DNA of 64,000 bases. It comes from Pelomonas sp052436255 (GTDB lineage Bacteria; Pseudomonadota; Gammaproteobacteria; Burkholderiales; Burkholderiaceae_C). Made by a program: the position numbers and the translations under genes. Under the pieces are notes generated by a model that had not been told where the DNA came from, searched no databases, and saw nothing but the letters and a program-made list of their open reading frames with translations. The stretch is taken from contig JBQVNP010000008.1 in the NCBI GenBank assembly GCA_052436255.1, forward strand, positions 1-64,000, read 5' to 3'. Of this stretch, positions 36,328-44,055 are shown one piece after another. Numbering within the stretch: position 1 is the first letter of the stretch; each line of letters begins with the position of its first letter.

Positions 36328-37758
36328 ATGACCCGCGCCACCAAGATCGTCGCCACCCTCGGCCCCGCTTCCAACACGCCGGAGGTCTTGGAAAAGATGC
36401 TGCGCGCCGGTGTCGACGTCGTGCGGCTGAACTTCTCCCACGGCAAGGCGCAGGACCACATCGACCGCGCCACCATGGTCCGCGCGGCCGCCGAGCGGGT
36501 CGGCAAGTCGGTGGCCATCATGGCCGACCTGCAGGGCCCCAAGATCCGCGTCGGCAAGTTCGAGGGCGGCAAGATCGAGCTGGTTCCCGGCGCGCCCTTC
36601 ATCCTCGACGCCGACCGCACCGAGCTCGGCAACCAGGACATCGCCAGCCTGGACTACAAGGAGCTGCCGCGCGACGTGAAGCCCGGCGACACACTGCTGC
36701 TCAACGACGGCCTGCTGGTGCTGACCGTCGAGGCCGTGCGCGGCGCCCAGGTGCACACCGTCGTCAAGCTCGGCGGCGAGCTGTCCAACAACAAGGGCAT
36801 CAACAAGCAGGGCGGCGGCCTGACGGCGCCGGCGCTGACCGGCAAGGACATGGAGGACATCAAGACCGCGATGTCCTTCCAGTGCGAATACCTGGCCGTG
36901 AGCTTCCCCAAGAACGCCACCGACATGGAGATGGCGCGCCAGCTGGCCAACGTGGCCGGCGAGCCCTACCGGCACAAGCCGGCCATGATCGCCAAGATCG
37001 AGCGCTACGAGGCCATCCCCCACCTCGAAGCCATCCTCAAGGCCAGCGACGGCATCATGGTGGCGCGCGGTGACCTGGCCGTTGAAGTCGGCAACGCGGC
37101 CGTGCCGGCGTTGCAGAAGCGCATGATCAAGATGGCCCGCGAGCTGGACAAGGTCTCCATCACGGCCACGCAGATGATGGAGTCCATGATCGTCAACCCG
37201 GTGCCCACGCGTGCCGAGGTGTCGGATGTGGCCAACGCCGTGTTGGACGGGACCGACGCCGTCATGCTGTCCGCCGAGACTGCCGCCGGCAAATACCCCA
37301 TCGAGACGGTCGAGCAGATGGCCAATATCGCGCTGGAGGCCGAGCGCGCCGAGTTCGTCAGCCTGGACACCGATTTCGCTGGTCGCCAGTTCGGCCGCAT
37401 CGACCAGTCCATCGCCATGGGCGCGCTGTTCACGGCCTATCACCTCGGCTGCAAGGCCATCCTGGCGCTGACGGAGTCCGGCTCCACGGCGCTGTGGATG
37501 AGCCGCCATCGCATCCAGGTGCCCATCTTCGGCCTGACGACCCAGCCGATCAGCCAGCGCAAGATGGCGCTGTACCGCAATGTGCTGCCGTTGCTGATGC
37601 CCAAGTTCGAGGACCGCGACACGGCCCTGGCCGCGGCGGAAAAGATCCTCGTCGAGCGCGGCGTGCTCATGCCGGGCGACACCTATGCCATCACCTGCGG
37701 CGAGCCGATGGGCTATCCCGGCGGCACCAACATGTTGAAGGTCTGCAGAGTCGGTTGA
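36328..37758 (+). CDS. pyk: Pyruvate kinase
   Basis: 476 residues. It transfers phosphate from phosphoenolpyruvate to ADP. Motifs: VDVVRLNFSHG, ADLQGPKIRVG, the catalytic Lys in PAMIAKIERYEAI, metal-binding Glu/Asp in DGIMVARGDLAVEVG, and ITATQMMESMIVNPVPTRAE. The C-terminal allosteric domain is present at normal length (from about 350). Single gene, ending just before a GC hairpin and a convergent MerR regulator. Confidence 0.98.
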   Translation: MTRATKIVATLGPASNTPEVLEKMLRAGVDVVRLNFSHGKAQDHIDRATMVRAAAERVGKSVAIMADLQGPKIRVGKFEGGKIELVPGAPFILDADRTELGNQDIASLDYKELPRDVKPGDTLLLNDGLLVLTVEAVRGAQVHTVVKLGGELSNNKGINKQGGGLTAPALTGKDMEDIKTAMSFQCEYLAVSFPKNATDMEMARQLANVAGEPYRHKPAMIAKIERYEAIPHLEAILKASDGIMVARGDLAVEVGNAAVPALQKRMIKMARELDKVSITATQMMESMIVNPVPTRAEVSDVANAVLDGTDAVMLSAETAAGKYPIETVEQMANIALEAERAEFVSLDTDFAGRQFGRIDQSIAMGALFTAYHLGCKAILALTESGSTALWMSRHRIQVPIFGLTTQPISQRKMALYRNVLPLLMPKFEDRDTALAAAEKILVERGVLMPGDTYAITCGEPMGYPGGTNMLKVCRVG

Positions 37759-37766
37759 CCACCCCC

Positions 37767-37793
37767 GAGGCACCTGCCGCAAAGCGGCGCCTC
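37767..37793. terminator. Hairpin between convergent pyk and merR-type genes
   Basis: GAGGC and GCCTC enclose the inner stem GCCGC/GCGGC with an AAA loop, in the 33-base gap and just touching the regulator's stop. It could act in both directions. There is no U tract, so confidence is limited. Confidence 0.45.
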
Positions 37794-38214
37794 AATGACT
37801 GTGGCCGACATGGCTCTTCAAGGGCAGCTCCGCCCCCGGCTCGGCCAGGCCTTCGAGGATGGCACAGGCCGGTTCGTCGCCCTGGCAGCGGGCGCGCAGT
37901 GCCCGCAGCTCCTTTTCCAGTTCCTGCAAGGCCTTGATGCGCGCGCTGACATGGCCGATGTGCGCGTCCAGCAGGGCGTGGGCCTCGCCATCATGACCTC
38001 CGCCCTTCAGGGCGAGCAGGGCGCTCACCTCGGCCAGGTTCATATCCAGTGACCGGCAGCGGCGGATGAAGTGCAGGCGCTCGGCGTCGGGCGGGCCGTA
38101 GACGCGGTAGCCCGCTTGCGTGCGCGGTGGCGGCGCCAGCAGGCCCTCGCGCTCGTAGTGGCGGATGGTGTCGACCGGCGTGCCGGTCAGGCGGCTGAGC
38201 TCTCCAATACGCAT
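37792..38214 (-). CDS. MerR-family metal-responsive regulator (CadR/PbrR-like)
   Basis: 140 residues from ATG (MRIGELSRLTGTPVDTIRHY). The MerR helix-turn-helix (1-70) contains LLAPPPRTQAGYRVYGPPD and RRCRSLDMNLAEV. A long coiled helix follows, then a metal-binding loop with a Cx6C pair, CQGDEPAC, as in CadR/PbrR, and a His-containing tail (SHVGHSH). The third Cys those sensors use in the dimerisation helix is not present; the region reads GGGHDGEAH. The metal preference may therefore differ (Zn, Cd, Pb or Co). Divergent from the CDF-type gene over a textbook MerR operator. Confidence 0.9.
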   Translation of the reverse strand: MRIGELSRLTGTPVDTIRHYEREGLLAPPPRTQAGYRVYGPPDAERLHFIRRCRSLDMNLAEVSALLALKGGGHDGEAHALLDAHIGHVSARIKALQELEKELRALRARCQGDEPACAILEGLAEPGAELPLKSHVGHSH

Positions 38215-38229
38215 GCACCGATTGTGAGC

Positions 38230-38260
38230 TTGACTCTGGAGTGGCTCCAGGGTTTGCAAT
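38230..38260 (+). promoter_or_regulatory. MerR-type promoter/operator of the transporter gene
   Basis: -35 TTGACT (38230-38235) and -10 TGCAAT (38255-38260) are separated by 19 bp, the over-long spacer typical of MerR promoters. It holds the dyad CTGGAG-TGG-CTCCAG (38236-38250). Activation needs metal-bound regulator to untwist the DNA. The transcript should start near 38267, which places the transporter start at the GTG at 38289. Confidence 0.88.
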
Positions 38261-38288
38261 GCGGGCCTGTGTCGTCCAAGGACTTCTC

Positions 38289-38909
38289 GTGAGCCACGCC
38301 TGTCATCACCACCATCACCAACCCAGCCCCGGCAACACGCCGGCCTACCGCCGCGTGCTGTGGGCGGCGCTCGTCATCAATGCTGCGATGGCCGTCATAG
38401 AGATCAGCGCCGGCTGGCGCGCCGGCTCGCTGGCGCTGTGGGCCGACGCGCTGGACTTCGTCGGTGACGCGGCCAACTACGGCGCCTCGCTGGCCGTGCT
38501 GTCCGCCGGCCTGCTGTGGCGGGCCCGGCTGGCCTGGCTCAAGGGCTCGGCGATGGCGATTTTCGGCGTCGGCGTGCTGGCGCGAGCGGCCTGGGCGGCG
38601 CTGCACGGCGAGCCGCCGCAGGCCGCGACGATGGGCATCGTCGGCACGCTGGCCCTGCTGGCCAATGTGGGCGTGGCGGTGATGCTTTACGCCTGGCGCG
38701 AGGGCGACGCCAACATGCGCGCTGTCTGGCTGTGCAGCCGCAACGATGCGCTCGGCAACGTGGCCGTGGTGGCTGCGGCCGGTGCCGTTGCGCTGACCGG
38801 TCAGGCCTGGCCGGACCTGGTGGTGGCCGTCGTCATGGCCAGCCTGGCCCTGCATTCATCGCGCGACGTGTTGCGGCAGGCGCGGGCGGAGATCCGCGCG
38901 GCAGCCTGA
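38289..38909 (+). CDS. Cation diffusion facilitator-type transporter
   Basis: 206 residues from GTG (protein MSHACHHHHHQPSPG) with AAGGA 6 bases upstream; earlier in-frame starts lie at or before the promoter. The His-rich N-terminus suggests metal binding. Five or six helices follow, including GSLALWADALDFVGDAANYG, which matches CDF helix 2 with Asp-x3-Asp in place of His-x3-Asp. The helix-5 site reads CSRNDALGNVAV, lacking the usual first acidic or His residue. It has no large C-terminal cytosolic domain. Likely an efflux pump for the metal sensed by the divergent MerR protein. Confidence 0.87.
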   Translation: MSHACHHHHHQPSPGNTPAYRRVLWAALVINAAMAVIEISAGWRAGSLALWADALDFVGDAANYGASLAVLSAGLLWRARLAWLKGSAMAIFGVGVLARAAWAALHGEPPQAATMGIVGTLALLANVGVAVMLYAWREGDANMRAVWLCSRNDALGNVAVVAAAGAVALTGQAWPDLVVAVVMASLALHSSRDVLRQARAEIRAAA

Positions 38910-39006
38910 GGCCGGCCCGGCGCCCGGCGCCGGTTTCCGTGCGCTGCGCACGTTGGCGATCAGCCCTGGGCATCCACAGGCCATTTCTGCGCGGCATGAT
39001 GCCGCC

Positions 39007-39759
39007 ATGAAAAGGGCAGCGCGTCGCTGGACAGGGCAGGCATGGGTGGGCGTGGCCGTCCTGTGGCTGTGCGCGCCCGCCAGTGCCGATCCGGGCCGGC
39101 CGCCGCTGGTGCTGCTGGTTGAGAGCAGCGCCCTGATGCCCCATGCCCGCGTCGACGGCGACCAGGTGGTGGAGGGTCTGAACCTGGACATCGGCCTGGC
39201 GCTGAGCCGGCGCCTGGGGCGCGAGCTGGTGGCCAAGCCGGTGCCGCGCAAGCGCCTGGCCGAGGCCCTGCAGCGTGGCGAGGGCGACCTGCTGTGTGAC
39301 TACCAGAGCGACTGGCTGCCGGGCGCCTTCGCGTGGAGCCGTCCTTTCATTGCCGACCAGGCCTTGCTCATCAGCGCCGCCGCGGTGCCTGCACCGAAAG
39401 GGCTGGTGGCGGTGAGTGGCCAGCCGGTGGGCACGGTGCGTGGCTACGTCTACCCCGAAATGGCCGACATGCTGCGTGCCGGCTTCCTGCGTGACGATGC
39501 GCCCGACACGGTGACCAACCTTGAGAAGCTGGCGCGCGGCCGCGTGAGCCATGCGCTGACGGGCCGGCGCGTGCTGGAGTACCAGCAGCGCGTGGGCCAC
39601 TTCAAGCTGGCGCTGCACCCGCCGCTGGTGGTCTCCGAAGTGCTGGCGCAATGCGCGTTGTCGCTGAGCAGCTCGGTCGGGCTGGCGGCCTTGAACACCG
39701 CCATCCAGGGCCTGGTCAACGAGGGTGAGCTGGCGCGGCTGATGGCGCGTTACCGCTAG
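39007..39759 (+). CDS. Periplasmic solute-binding protein family 3-like
   Basis: 250 residues from ATG (MKRAARRWTGQAWVG). The signal peptide probably ends at CAPASA-DPG. The mature part has a bilobed substrate-binding pattern: VVEGLNLDIGLALSRRLGRE, LAEALQRGEGDLLCDYQ, SRPFIADQALLISA and VGTVRGYVYPEM. No transporter genes are adjacent, so it may be an orphan binding or sensing protein rather than part of an ABC importer. It converges with the ECF sigma gene after 6 bases. Confidence 0.82.
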   Translation: MKRAARRWTGQAWVGVAVLWLCAPASADPGRPPLVLLVESSALMPHARVDGDQVVEGLNLDIGLALSRRLGRELVAKPVPRKRLAEALQRGEGDLLCDYQSDWLPGAFAWSRPFIADQALLISAAAVPAPKGLVAVSGQPVGTVRGYVYPEMADMLRAGFLRDDAPDTVTNLEKLARGRVSHALTGRRVLEYQQRVGHFKLALHPPLVVSEVLAQCALSLSSSVGLAALNTAIQGLVNEGELARLMARYR

Positions 39760-39765
39760 CTGCCG

Positions 39766-40284
39766 CTAGCCGGTCAGCTCGCGGTGAAGCCAGGCGCGAG
39801 CCAGCGCCCAGTCGCGCTTGACGGTCGTGCGGCTCAGGTCGAGCGCCTCGGCGATCTCCCCCAGCTCCAGCCCGCCAAAAAACTTCAGCTCGACGACCTT
39901 GGCCGCGCGCGCGTCCTGCTGCTCGAAGGCCAGCAGCGCCTCGTGCACGCGCAGCACGTCGGCATCCACGCCGCCGGCCACCTGCCGGGCCTCGGTCAGC
40001 GTCAGCGGCACCAGCATGGCTTCGCGCTTGGCGGCCTGCTTGGCCAGTGCGTGGTTGACGAGGATGCGCCGCATCATCAGCGCCGCCACACCCAGGAAAT
40101 GGCTGCGGCTCTGCCACGCGGTGCGCGTCTGTTCAGCCATCCTGAGCCAGGCCTCGTGCGTGAGCGCCGTCGCGCTGAGCGTGTGGCCGGCGTGCTCCTT
40201 GCGCATCTGCGCGGCGGCGCAGCGGTGCAGCTCGTCATACAGGCTCTGGTTCAGCGCGTCGGACGGGGCAGCGGGTTGGGGCAT
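39766..40284 (-). CDS. ECF-type sigma factor (TIGR02999-like)
   Basis: 172 residues from ATG (MPQPAAPSDALNQSLYDELH). Region 2 is LHRCAAAQMRKEHAGHTLSA-TALTHEAWLRM and FLGVAALMMRRILVNHALAK; region 4 is LGEIAEALDLSRTTVKRDWA. The layout fits the TIGR02999/sigma70-ECF group, members of which usually lie beside a Ser/Thr kinase gene rather than an anti-sigma factor. Here a secreted protein and a membrane Ser/Thr kinase follow divergently (109-base gap). No anti-sigma gene is seen, so kinase-dependent control is a reasonable inference. Confidence 0.9.
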   Translation of the reverse strand: MPQPAAPSDALNQSLYDELHRCAAAQMRKEHAGHTLSATALTHEAWLRMAEQTRTAWQSRSHFLGVAALMMRRILVNHALAKQAAKREAMLVPLTLTEARQVAGGVDADVLRVHEALLAFEQQDARAAKVVELKFFGGLELGEIAEALDLSRTTVKRDWALARAWLHRELTG

Positions 40285-40393
40285 GCGGAAATTCTTGCAT
40301 GCATGGGTCCGGGGTGGTCCTTTTGGCTGCGGTCCGCTGCGTGTAGGGAATGAGGCCCGGCATGTGCCGGGCTCGCCCACACCAGGAGCTTCC

Positions 40394-41440
40394 ATGTCGC
40401 CCCGTTCCCTCGCCGTTGTCGCCGTGCTGTGCGGCAGCCTGCTGCAGCCCGCCCTCGCCAAGAACCCGGCGGCGCTGCCGCTGCCCGGCCCTTTCGACGC
40501 CGCCTCGGCGGCGGCCAGCCTGGTCGAGGTGTCGGGCGTGAAGGCGCTCAAGGACCTCAAGGGCAGCCGGCGCGTCGCGGTGCCGCAGTTCAGCATCGAG
40601 TTCGTCACGCAGGACAGCGTCAGCTCCGAGACTTCGGGCTTCGCCGCTGCCGGCCGCGCCAGCGTCAGCGGCCATTACCGGCTGACCGGCGTGGCCGAGC
40701 CGGAATTCCAGGCGCTGACCGAGCAGCTCTACGCCAGCTTCGTGCAGGCACTGCAGGCGCAGGGCCTGGAGGTGCTGACGCCGCAGCAACTGGCCGCGTC
40801 GCCCACCTGGGCCAGGCTGACGGCCGGCGGCGTGCAGGTGCCGCTGCGCGGCGAAAGCTCGATCACCGTCGCACCGCCCGGCATGGCCCTGTACGGCACC
40901 CATCGCATGCTGGCCAACACCAGCAAGAAGGGCACGCTGGCCGCGCTGGCGGGCTTCGGTGCGGCCGTCACTGGCATCTCGGAGTCGGTCGAGAACGTCA
41001 CCCTGCAAAAGGAGCTGGACGGCGCCGCTCTGGTGGAGGTGTCGATGAAGCTGCACTTCGCGCAGCTGAAGAACGAGAACCGCGGCTTCCTCAGCGGGCT
41101 CAGCAACACGGCTGCCGTCAGCGCCAGACTGCACCCCATCCTGACGCATGCGCGCATGACCGTCATGTCGGGGTCGGAGGGCTCGACGCTCAGCACCAAG
41201 GCGCCGCTGCTGCTGGACCCGGCCGCCTTCACCGAGGTGCGCAAGGAGGCCGCGACCACCGGCGAGATCGCCGGCGCGGTGGCCGTGGGCCTGCTGCGCA
41301 TGGCCATCGGCTCCAAGGACAGCAGCTCCAGCGAGAAGTACGAGGTCGTCGCCGAGCCGCAGCGCTACCGCGAGCGCATCGCCGCCAACCTGGCGCAAAC
41401 GCACGCGATGCTGATTGCCCGCATGGTTAGCGAGCATTGA
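40394..41440 (+). CDS. Secreted protein of unknown function linked to the ECF sigma/kinase pair
   Basis: 348 residues from ATG (MSPRSLAVVAVLCGSLLQ) with AGGAG upstream. The signal peptide probably ends at QPALA-KNP. The mature protein has VAVPQFSIEFVTQDSVSSE, a region resembling predicted periplasmic alpha/beta domains (LTEQLYASFVQALQAQGLEV), and a Ser-rich stretch (IGSKDSSSSEKYEVV). No named domain is recognised. It lies between the ECF sigma factor and the Ser/Thr kinase and nearly abuts the kinase (17 bases), so the three probably act together. Confidence 0.75.
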   Translation: MSPRSLAVVAVLCGSLLQPALAKNPAALPLPGPFDAASAAASLVEVSGVKALKDLKGSRRVAVPQFSIEFVTQDSVSSETSGFAAAGRASVSGHYRLTGVAEPEFQALTEQLYASFVQALQAQGLEVLTPQQLAASPTWARLTAGGVQVPLRGESSITVAPPGMALYGTHRMLANTSKKGTLAALAGFGAAVTGISESVENVTLQKELDGAALVEVSMKLHFAQLKNENRGFLSGLSNTAAVSARLHPILTHARMTVMSGSEGSTLSTKAPLLLDPAAFTEVRKEAATTGEIAGAVAVGLLRMAIGSKDSSSSEKYEVVAEPQRYRERIAANLAQTHAMLIARMVSEH

Positions 41441-41457
41441 GGCCGGGACACTGGGGC

Positions 41458-44052
41458 ATGAGCAAGCCCGAAGAGTCCTGGTGCCGCGTGAAGGCGGTGT
41501 TCGATGCGGTGACCGAGCTGCCGCCGGCCGAGCGCGACGCGGTCATCGCCGAGGCCGCCCTGCCGCCCGAACTGCTGGCCGAGCTGCGCAGCCTGCTGCA
41601 GCACCATGACGACGCCACCGTCGGCTTCCTCGCCGAGGCCGCGGCCATGCAGGGCGACGGCTGGACCGGCCGCCGCCTGGGTCCCTGGCTGCTGGTGCGG
41701 CAGGTGGGCGCGGGCGGCATGGGCGAGGTCTACGAGGCGGAGCGGGCCGATGGCAGCTACGAAGGCCGCGCGGCCATCAAGCTGCTGCAAGGTGGCCGCG
41801 GCGCCGGCTGGCTGGCGCGCTTCGAGCAGGAGCGCCGGCTGCTGGCGCGCGTCAACCACCCGCACATCGCCCAGCTGATGGACGCCGGCATGACGCCCGA
41901 GGGCCAGCCCTACTTCGTCATGGAGTTCGTCGACGGCCGGCCGCTGGACGAGGCCGCGCGCGGCCTGCCGGTGGCGGACCGCATCGCGCTGATGCTGCAG
42001 CTGTGCGACGCCGTAGCCTTCGCACACCGCCAGCTGCTCGTGCACCGCGACCTCAAGCCCGGCAACGTGTTGGTTGACGCGCATCGCCGCGTCAAGCTGC
42101 TGGACTTCGGCATCGCCAAGGCCATCGCCCCCGACGGCGCCGGGCTGGACGCTACGCAGGCCAGCGCGATGACGCCCAACTACGCCAGCCCCGAGCAGGT
42201 GCGCGGCGAAACGGTGGGCACCGCCACCGACATCTACAGCCTGGGCGTGCTGCTCTACCTGCTGCTGACCGGCGTGCGCCCGACCGGCCGGGATGCGACC
42301 ACGCCGCAGGAGGCCGCGCGCAGCGTGTTGGAGGACGAGCCGACCCGCCCTAGCCGCCTGAGCCCCGACGACGTCGGCGACCCGCAGTGGCTGGCGCAGG
42401 CGCGCACGCTGCAGGGCGACCTCGACAACATCGTGCTGAAGGCGCTGGAGAAGCAGCCCGAGCGCCGCTACGCCAGCGTTGACGCGCTGGCCGCCGACCT
42501 GCGCGCCTACCTCGGCGGCTATCCCGTCAGCGCGCGCGCGCCGACCTGGTGCTACCGCACCGCCAAGCTGCTGTCGCGCAACCGGCTCGCCAGCGGGCTG
42601 GCGCTGGTCAGTGTGCTGGCCCTGGTGGGCGGCATGGCCGCGACGACCTGGCAGGCGCGCGAGGCGCGCCGCGCGCAGGCGCTGGCGGAGCAGCGTCTGG
42701 CCGAGGTCAGGCGTGTCACGCACGACCTCGTCTTTGGCTTTGGCGACAGCGTGGAATACCTGCCGGGTGGCCAGAAGATCAAGCTCGACTTGCTGCGCGA
42801 CACGCACGCCGCGCTGGAACGCCTGCTGCCCACGCTGGGCGGCGACACGGCGGTCGTGGCCGACATGGCGCAGGTCCAGGTGCGCATGGCGGAGGCCCTG
42901 ATGCCCGGCTACCCGGGCTCGCTGGAAAAACCGAATGACGCGCGCCACCACGCCGAGGCCGCGATGAGCCTCGCCACACGGGCCTGGCCGACGCAGAAGG
43001 GCAACGCGCTGTTCGCGACCTATGCCTCGCGCGCCTACAACGTGATGGCTTCGGCCGAGCAGGAGGCGGGCCGGCTGGAGGAAGCCGTCAAGCTCACGCG
43101 GCAGGGCCTGAAGCTGGCCGAGGAGGGTTTTGCGCTGGCACCGCCCGGCGTGGACCGGCTGCGCTTGCTTGGCGCCATCACCGCGTCGCAGTTCAACCTC
43201 GGCCTGCTGCTGGACGACAACGGCCAGGGCCTGGACCGGCCGGCCGAGGCCATGGCGGCCTACGGAGCGGCGAAGGCGGGCGCGCTGGCGCAACTGGGCA
43301 TGACGGCGGAGATCGCTGCCGTCAACGCAGGCTTGCGGCCGGAGGAGACGCGGCTGGAGGCCGAGCTGGGGCAGACGCAGGCCGTCATCGCCGGCGCCAT
43401 GGCGTCGTCCCTGCAGCGTCGGGGTGACTACGCCGGCTCGGCCGAGGCGCGCCGCGAGAACCTCGAGCACCTGCGGCGCGTGCAGCCCATGCACCCCGAG
43501 CAGCAGCAGTTCTGGGCCAGCCTGGCGTCCACGCTGTTCCTGCAGGCGGGCCTGGCGCTGCAGCTGGACCGTCCGGCCGAGGCGCTGGCCGCGATGCGCG
43601 AGAGCATGGACTGGACGCTGCGCCTGCTGGAAAAGGACGCCGACAACCCGCGATGGCCCGGCGACCGGGATGCGCGTGCCTTGACGCTGGGCACCGCGCT
43701 GGCGTTGACCGGCGCCGCCGCCGAAGCGACACCCTGGCTGGAGCGGACGCGCGCCTACTGGGCGGCCGAGACGGCCAAGGCCGGCACTGCGCGCAACCGA
43801 CGATCGCTGGCCTTGAGCGAGCTGAGGCTGGCCGGCCTGCGTGGCGATGCGAAAGCGATGAAGGCCGCGGCTGTCGCGCTGCAGGCGCTGTCGGACGCCG
43901 AGATCCGCAGCGTCGACAACGCGCTGGCCGCCGCCGAAGCCGCCTTCATGCTGGCCGACAGGCGCGCTGCCTGCGCGGCCTGGGCACGCGCCGCGCCGTT
44001 GCGGTCACTGCCGCCGCAGGCACTGGCCTGGCGCACAGACCTGGGCTGTTAG
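41458..44052 (+). CDS. Membrane Ser/Thr protein kinase with extracytoplasmic TPR-like domain
   Basis: 864 residues from ATG (MSKPEESWCRVKAVFDA). The cytosolic Hanks-type kinase domain (about 80-350) has the Gly loop GAGGMGEVYEAE, Lys in AAIKLLQGG, HRDLKPGNVL, DFGIAKAI and SPEQVRGET, so it should be active. One transmembrane helix near 383-403 (GLALVSVLALVGGMAATTW) leads to a 450-residue helical, TPR-like periplasmic region that may sense or bind a partner. With the divergent ECF factor it forms a kinase-sigma pair; phosphorylation of the sigma is the likely signal step, inferred from related systems. Confidence 0.93.
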   Translation: MSKPEESWCRVKAVFDAVTELPPAERDAVIAEAALPPELLAELRSLLQHHDDATVGFLAEAAAMQGDGWTGRRLGPWLLVRQVGAGGMGEVYEAERADGSYEGRAAIKLLQGGRGAGWLARFEQERRLLARVNHPHIAQLMDAGMTPEGQPYFVMEFVDGRPLDEAARGLPVADRIALMLQLCDAVAFAHRQLLVHRDLKPGNVLVDAHRRVKLLDFGIAKAIAPDGAGLDATQASAMTPNYASPEQVRGETVGTATDIYSLGVLLYLLLTGVRPTGRDATTPQEAARSVLEDEPTRPSRLSPDDVGDPQWLAQARTLQGDLDNIVLKALEKQPERRYASVDALAADLRAYLGGYPVSARAPTWCYRTAKLLSRNRLASGLALVSVLALVGGMAATTWQAREARRAQALAEQRLAEVRRVTHDLVFGFGDSVEYLPGGQKIKLDLLRDTHAALERLLPTLGGDTAVVADMAQVQVRMAEALMPGYPGSLEKPNDARHHAEAAMSLATRAWPTQKGNALFATYASRAYNVMASAEQEAGRLEEAVKLTRQGLKLAEEGFALAPPGVDRLRLLGAITASQFNLGLLLDDNGQGLDRPAEAMAAYGAAKAGALAQLGMTAEIAAVNAGLRPEETRLEAELGQTQAVIAGAMASSLQRRGDYAGSAEARRENLEHLRRVQPMHPEQQQFWASLASTLFLQAGLALQLDRPAEALAAMRESMDWTLRLLEKDADNPRWPGDRDARALTLGTALALTGAAAEATPWLERTRAYWAAETAKAGTARNRRSLALSELRLAGLRGDAKAMKAAAVALQALSDAEIRSVDNALAAAEAAFMLADRRAACAAWARAAPLRSLPPQALAWRTDLGC

Positions 44053-44055
44053 GCC

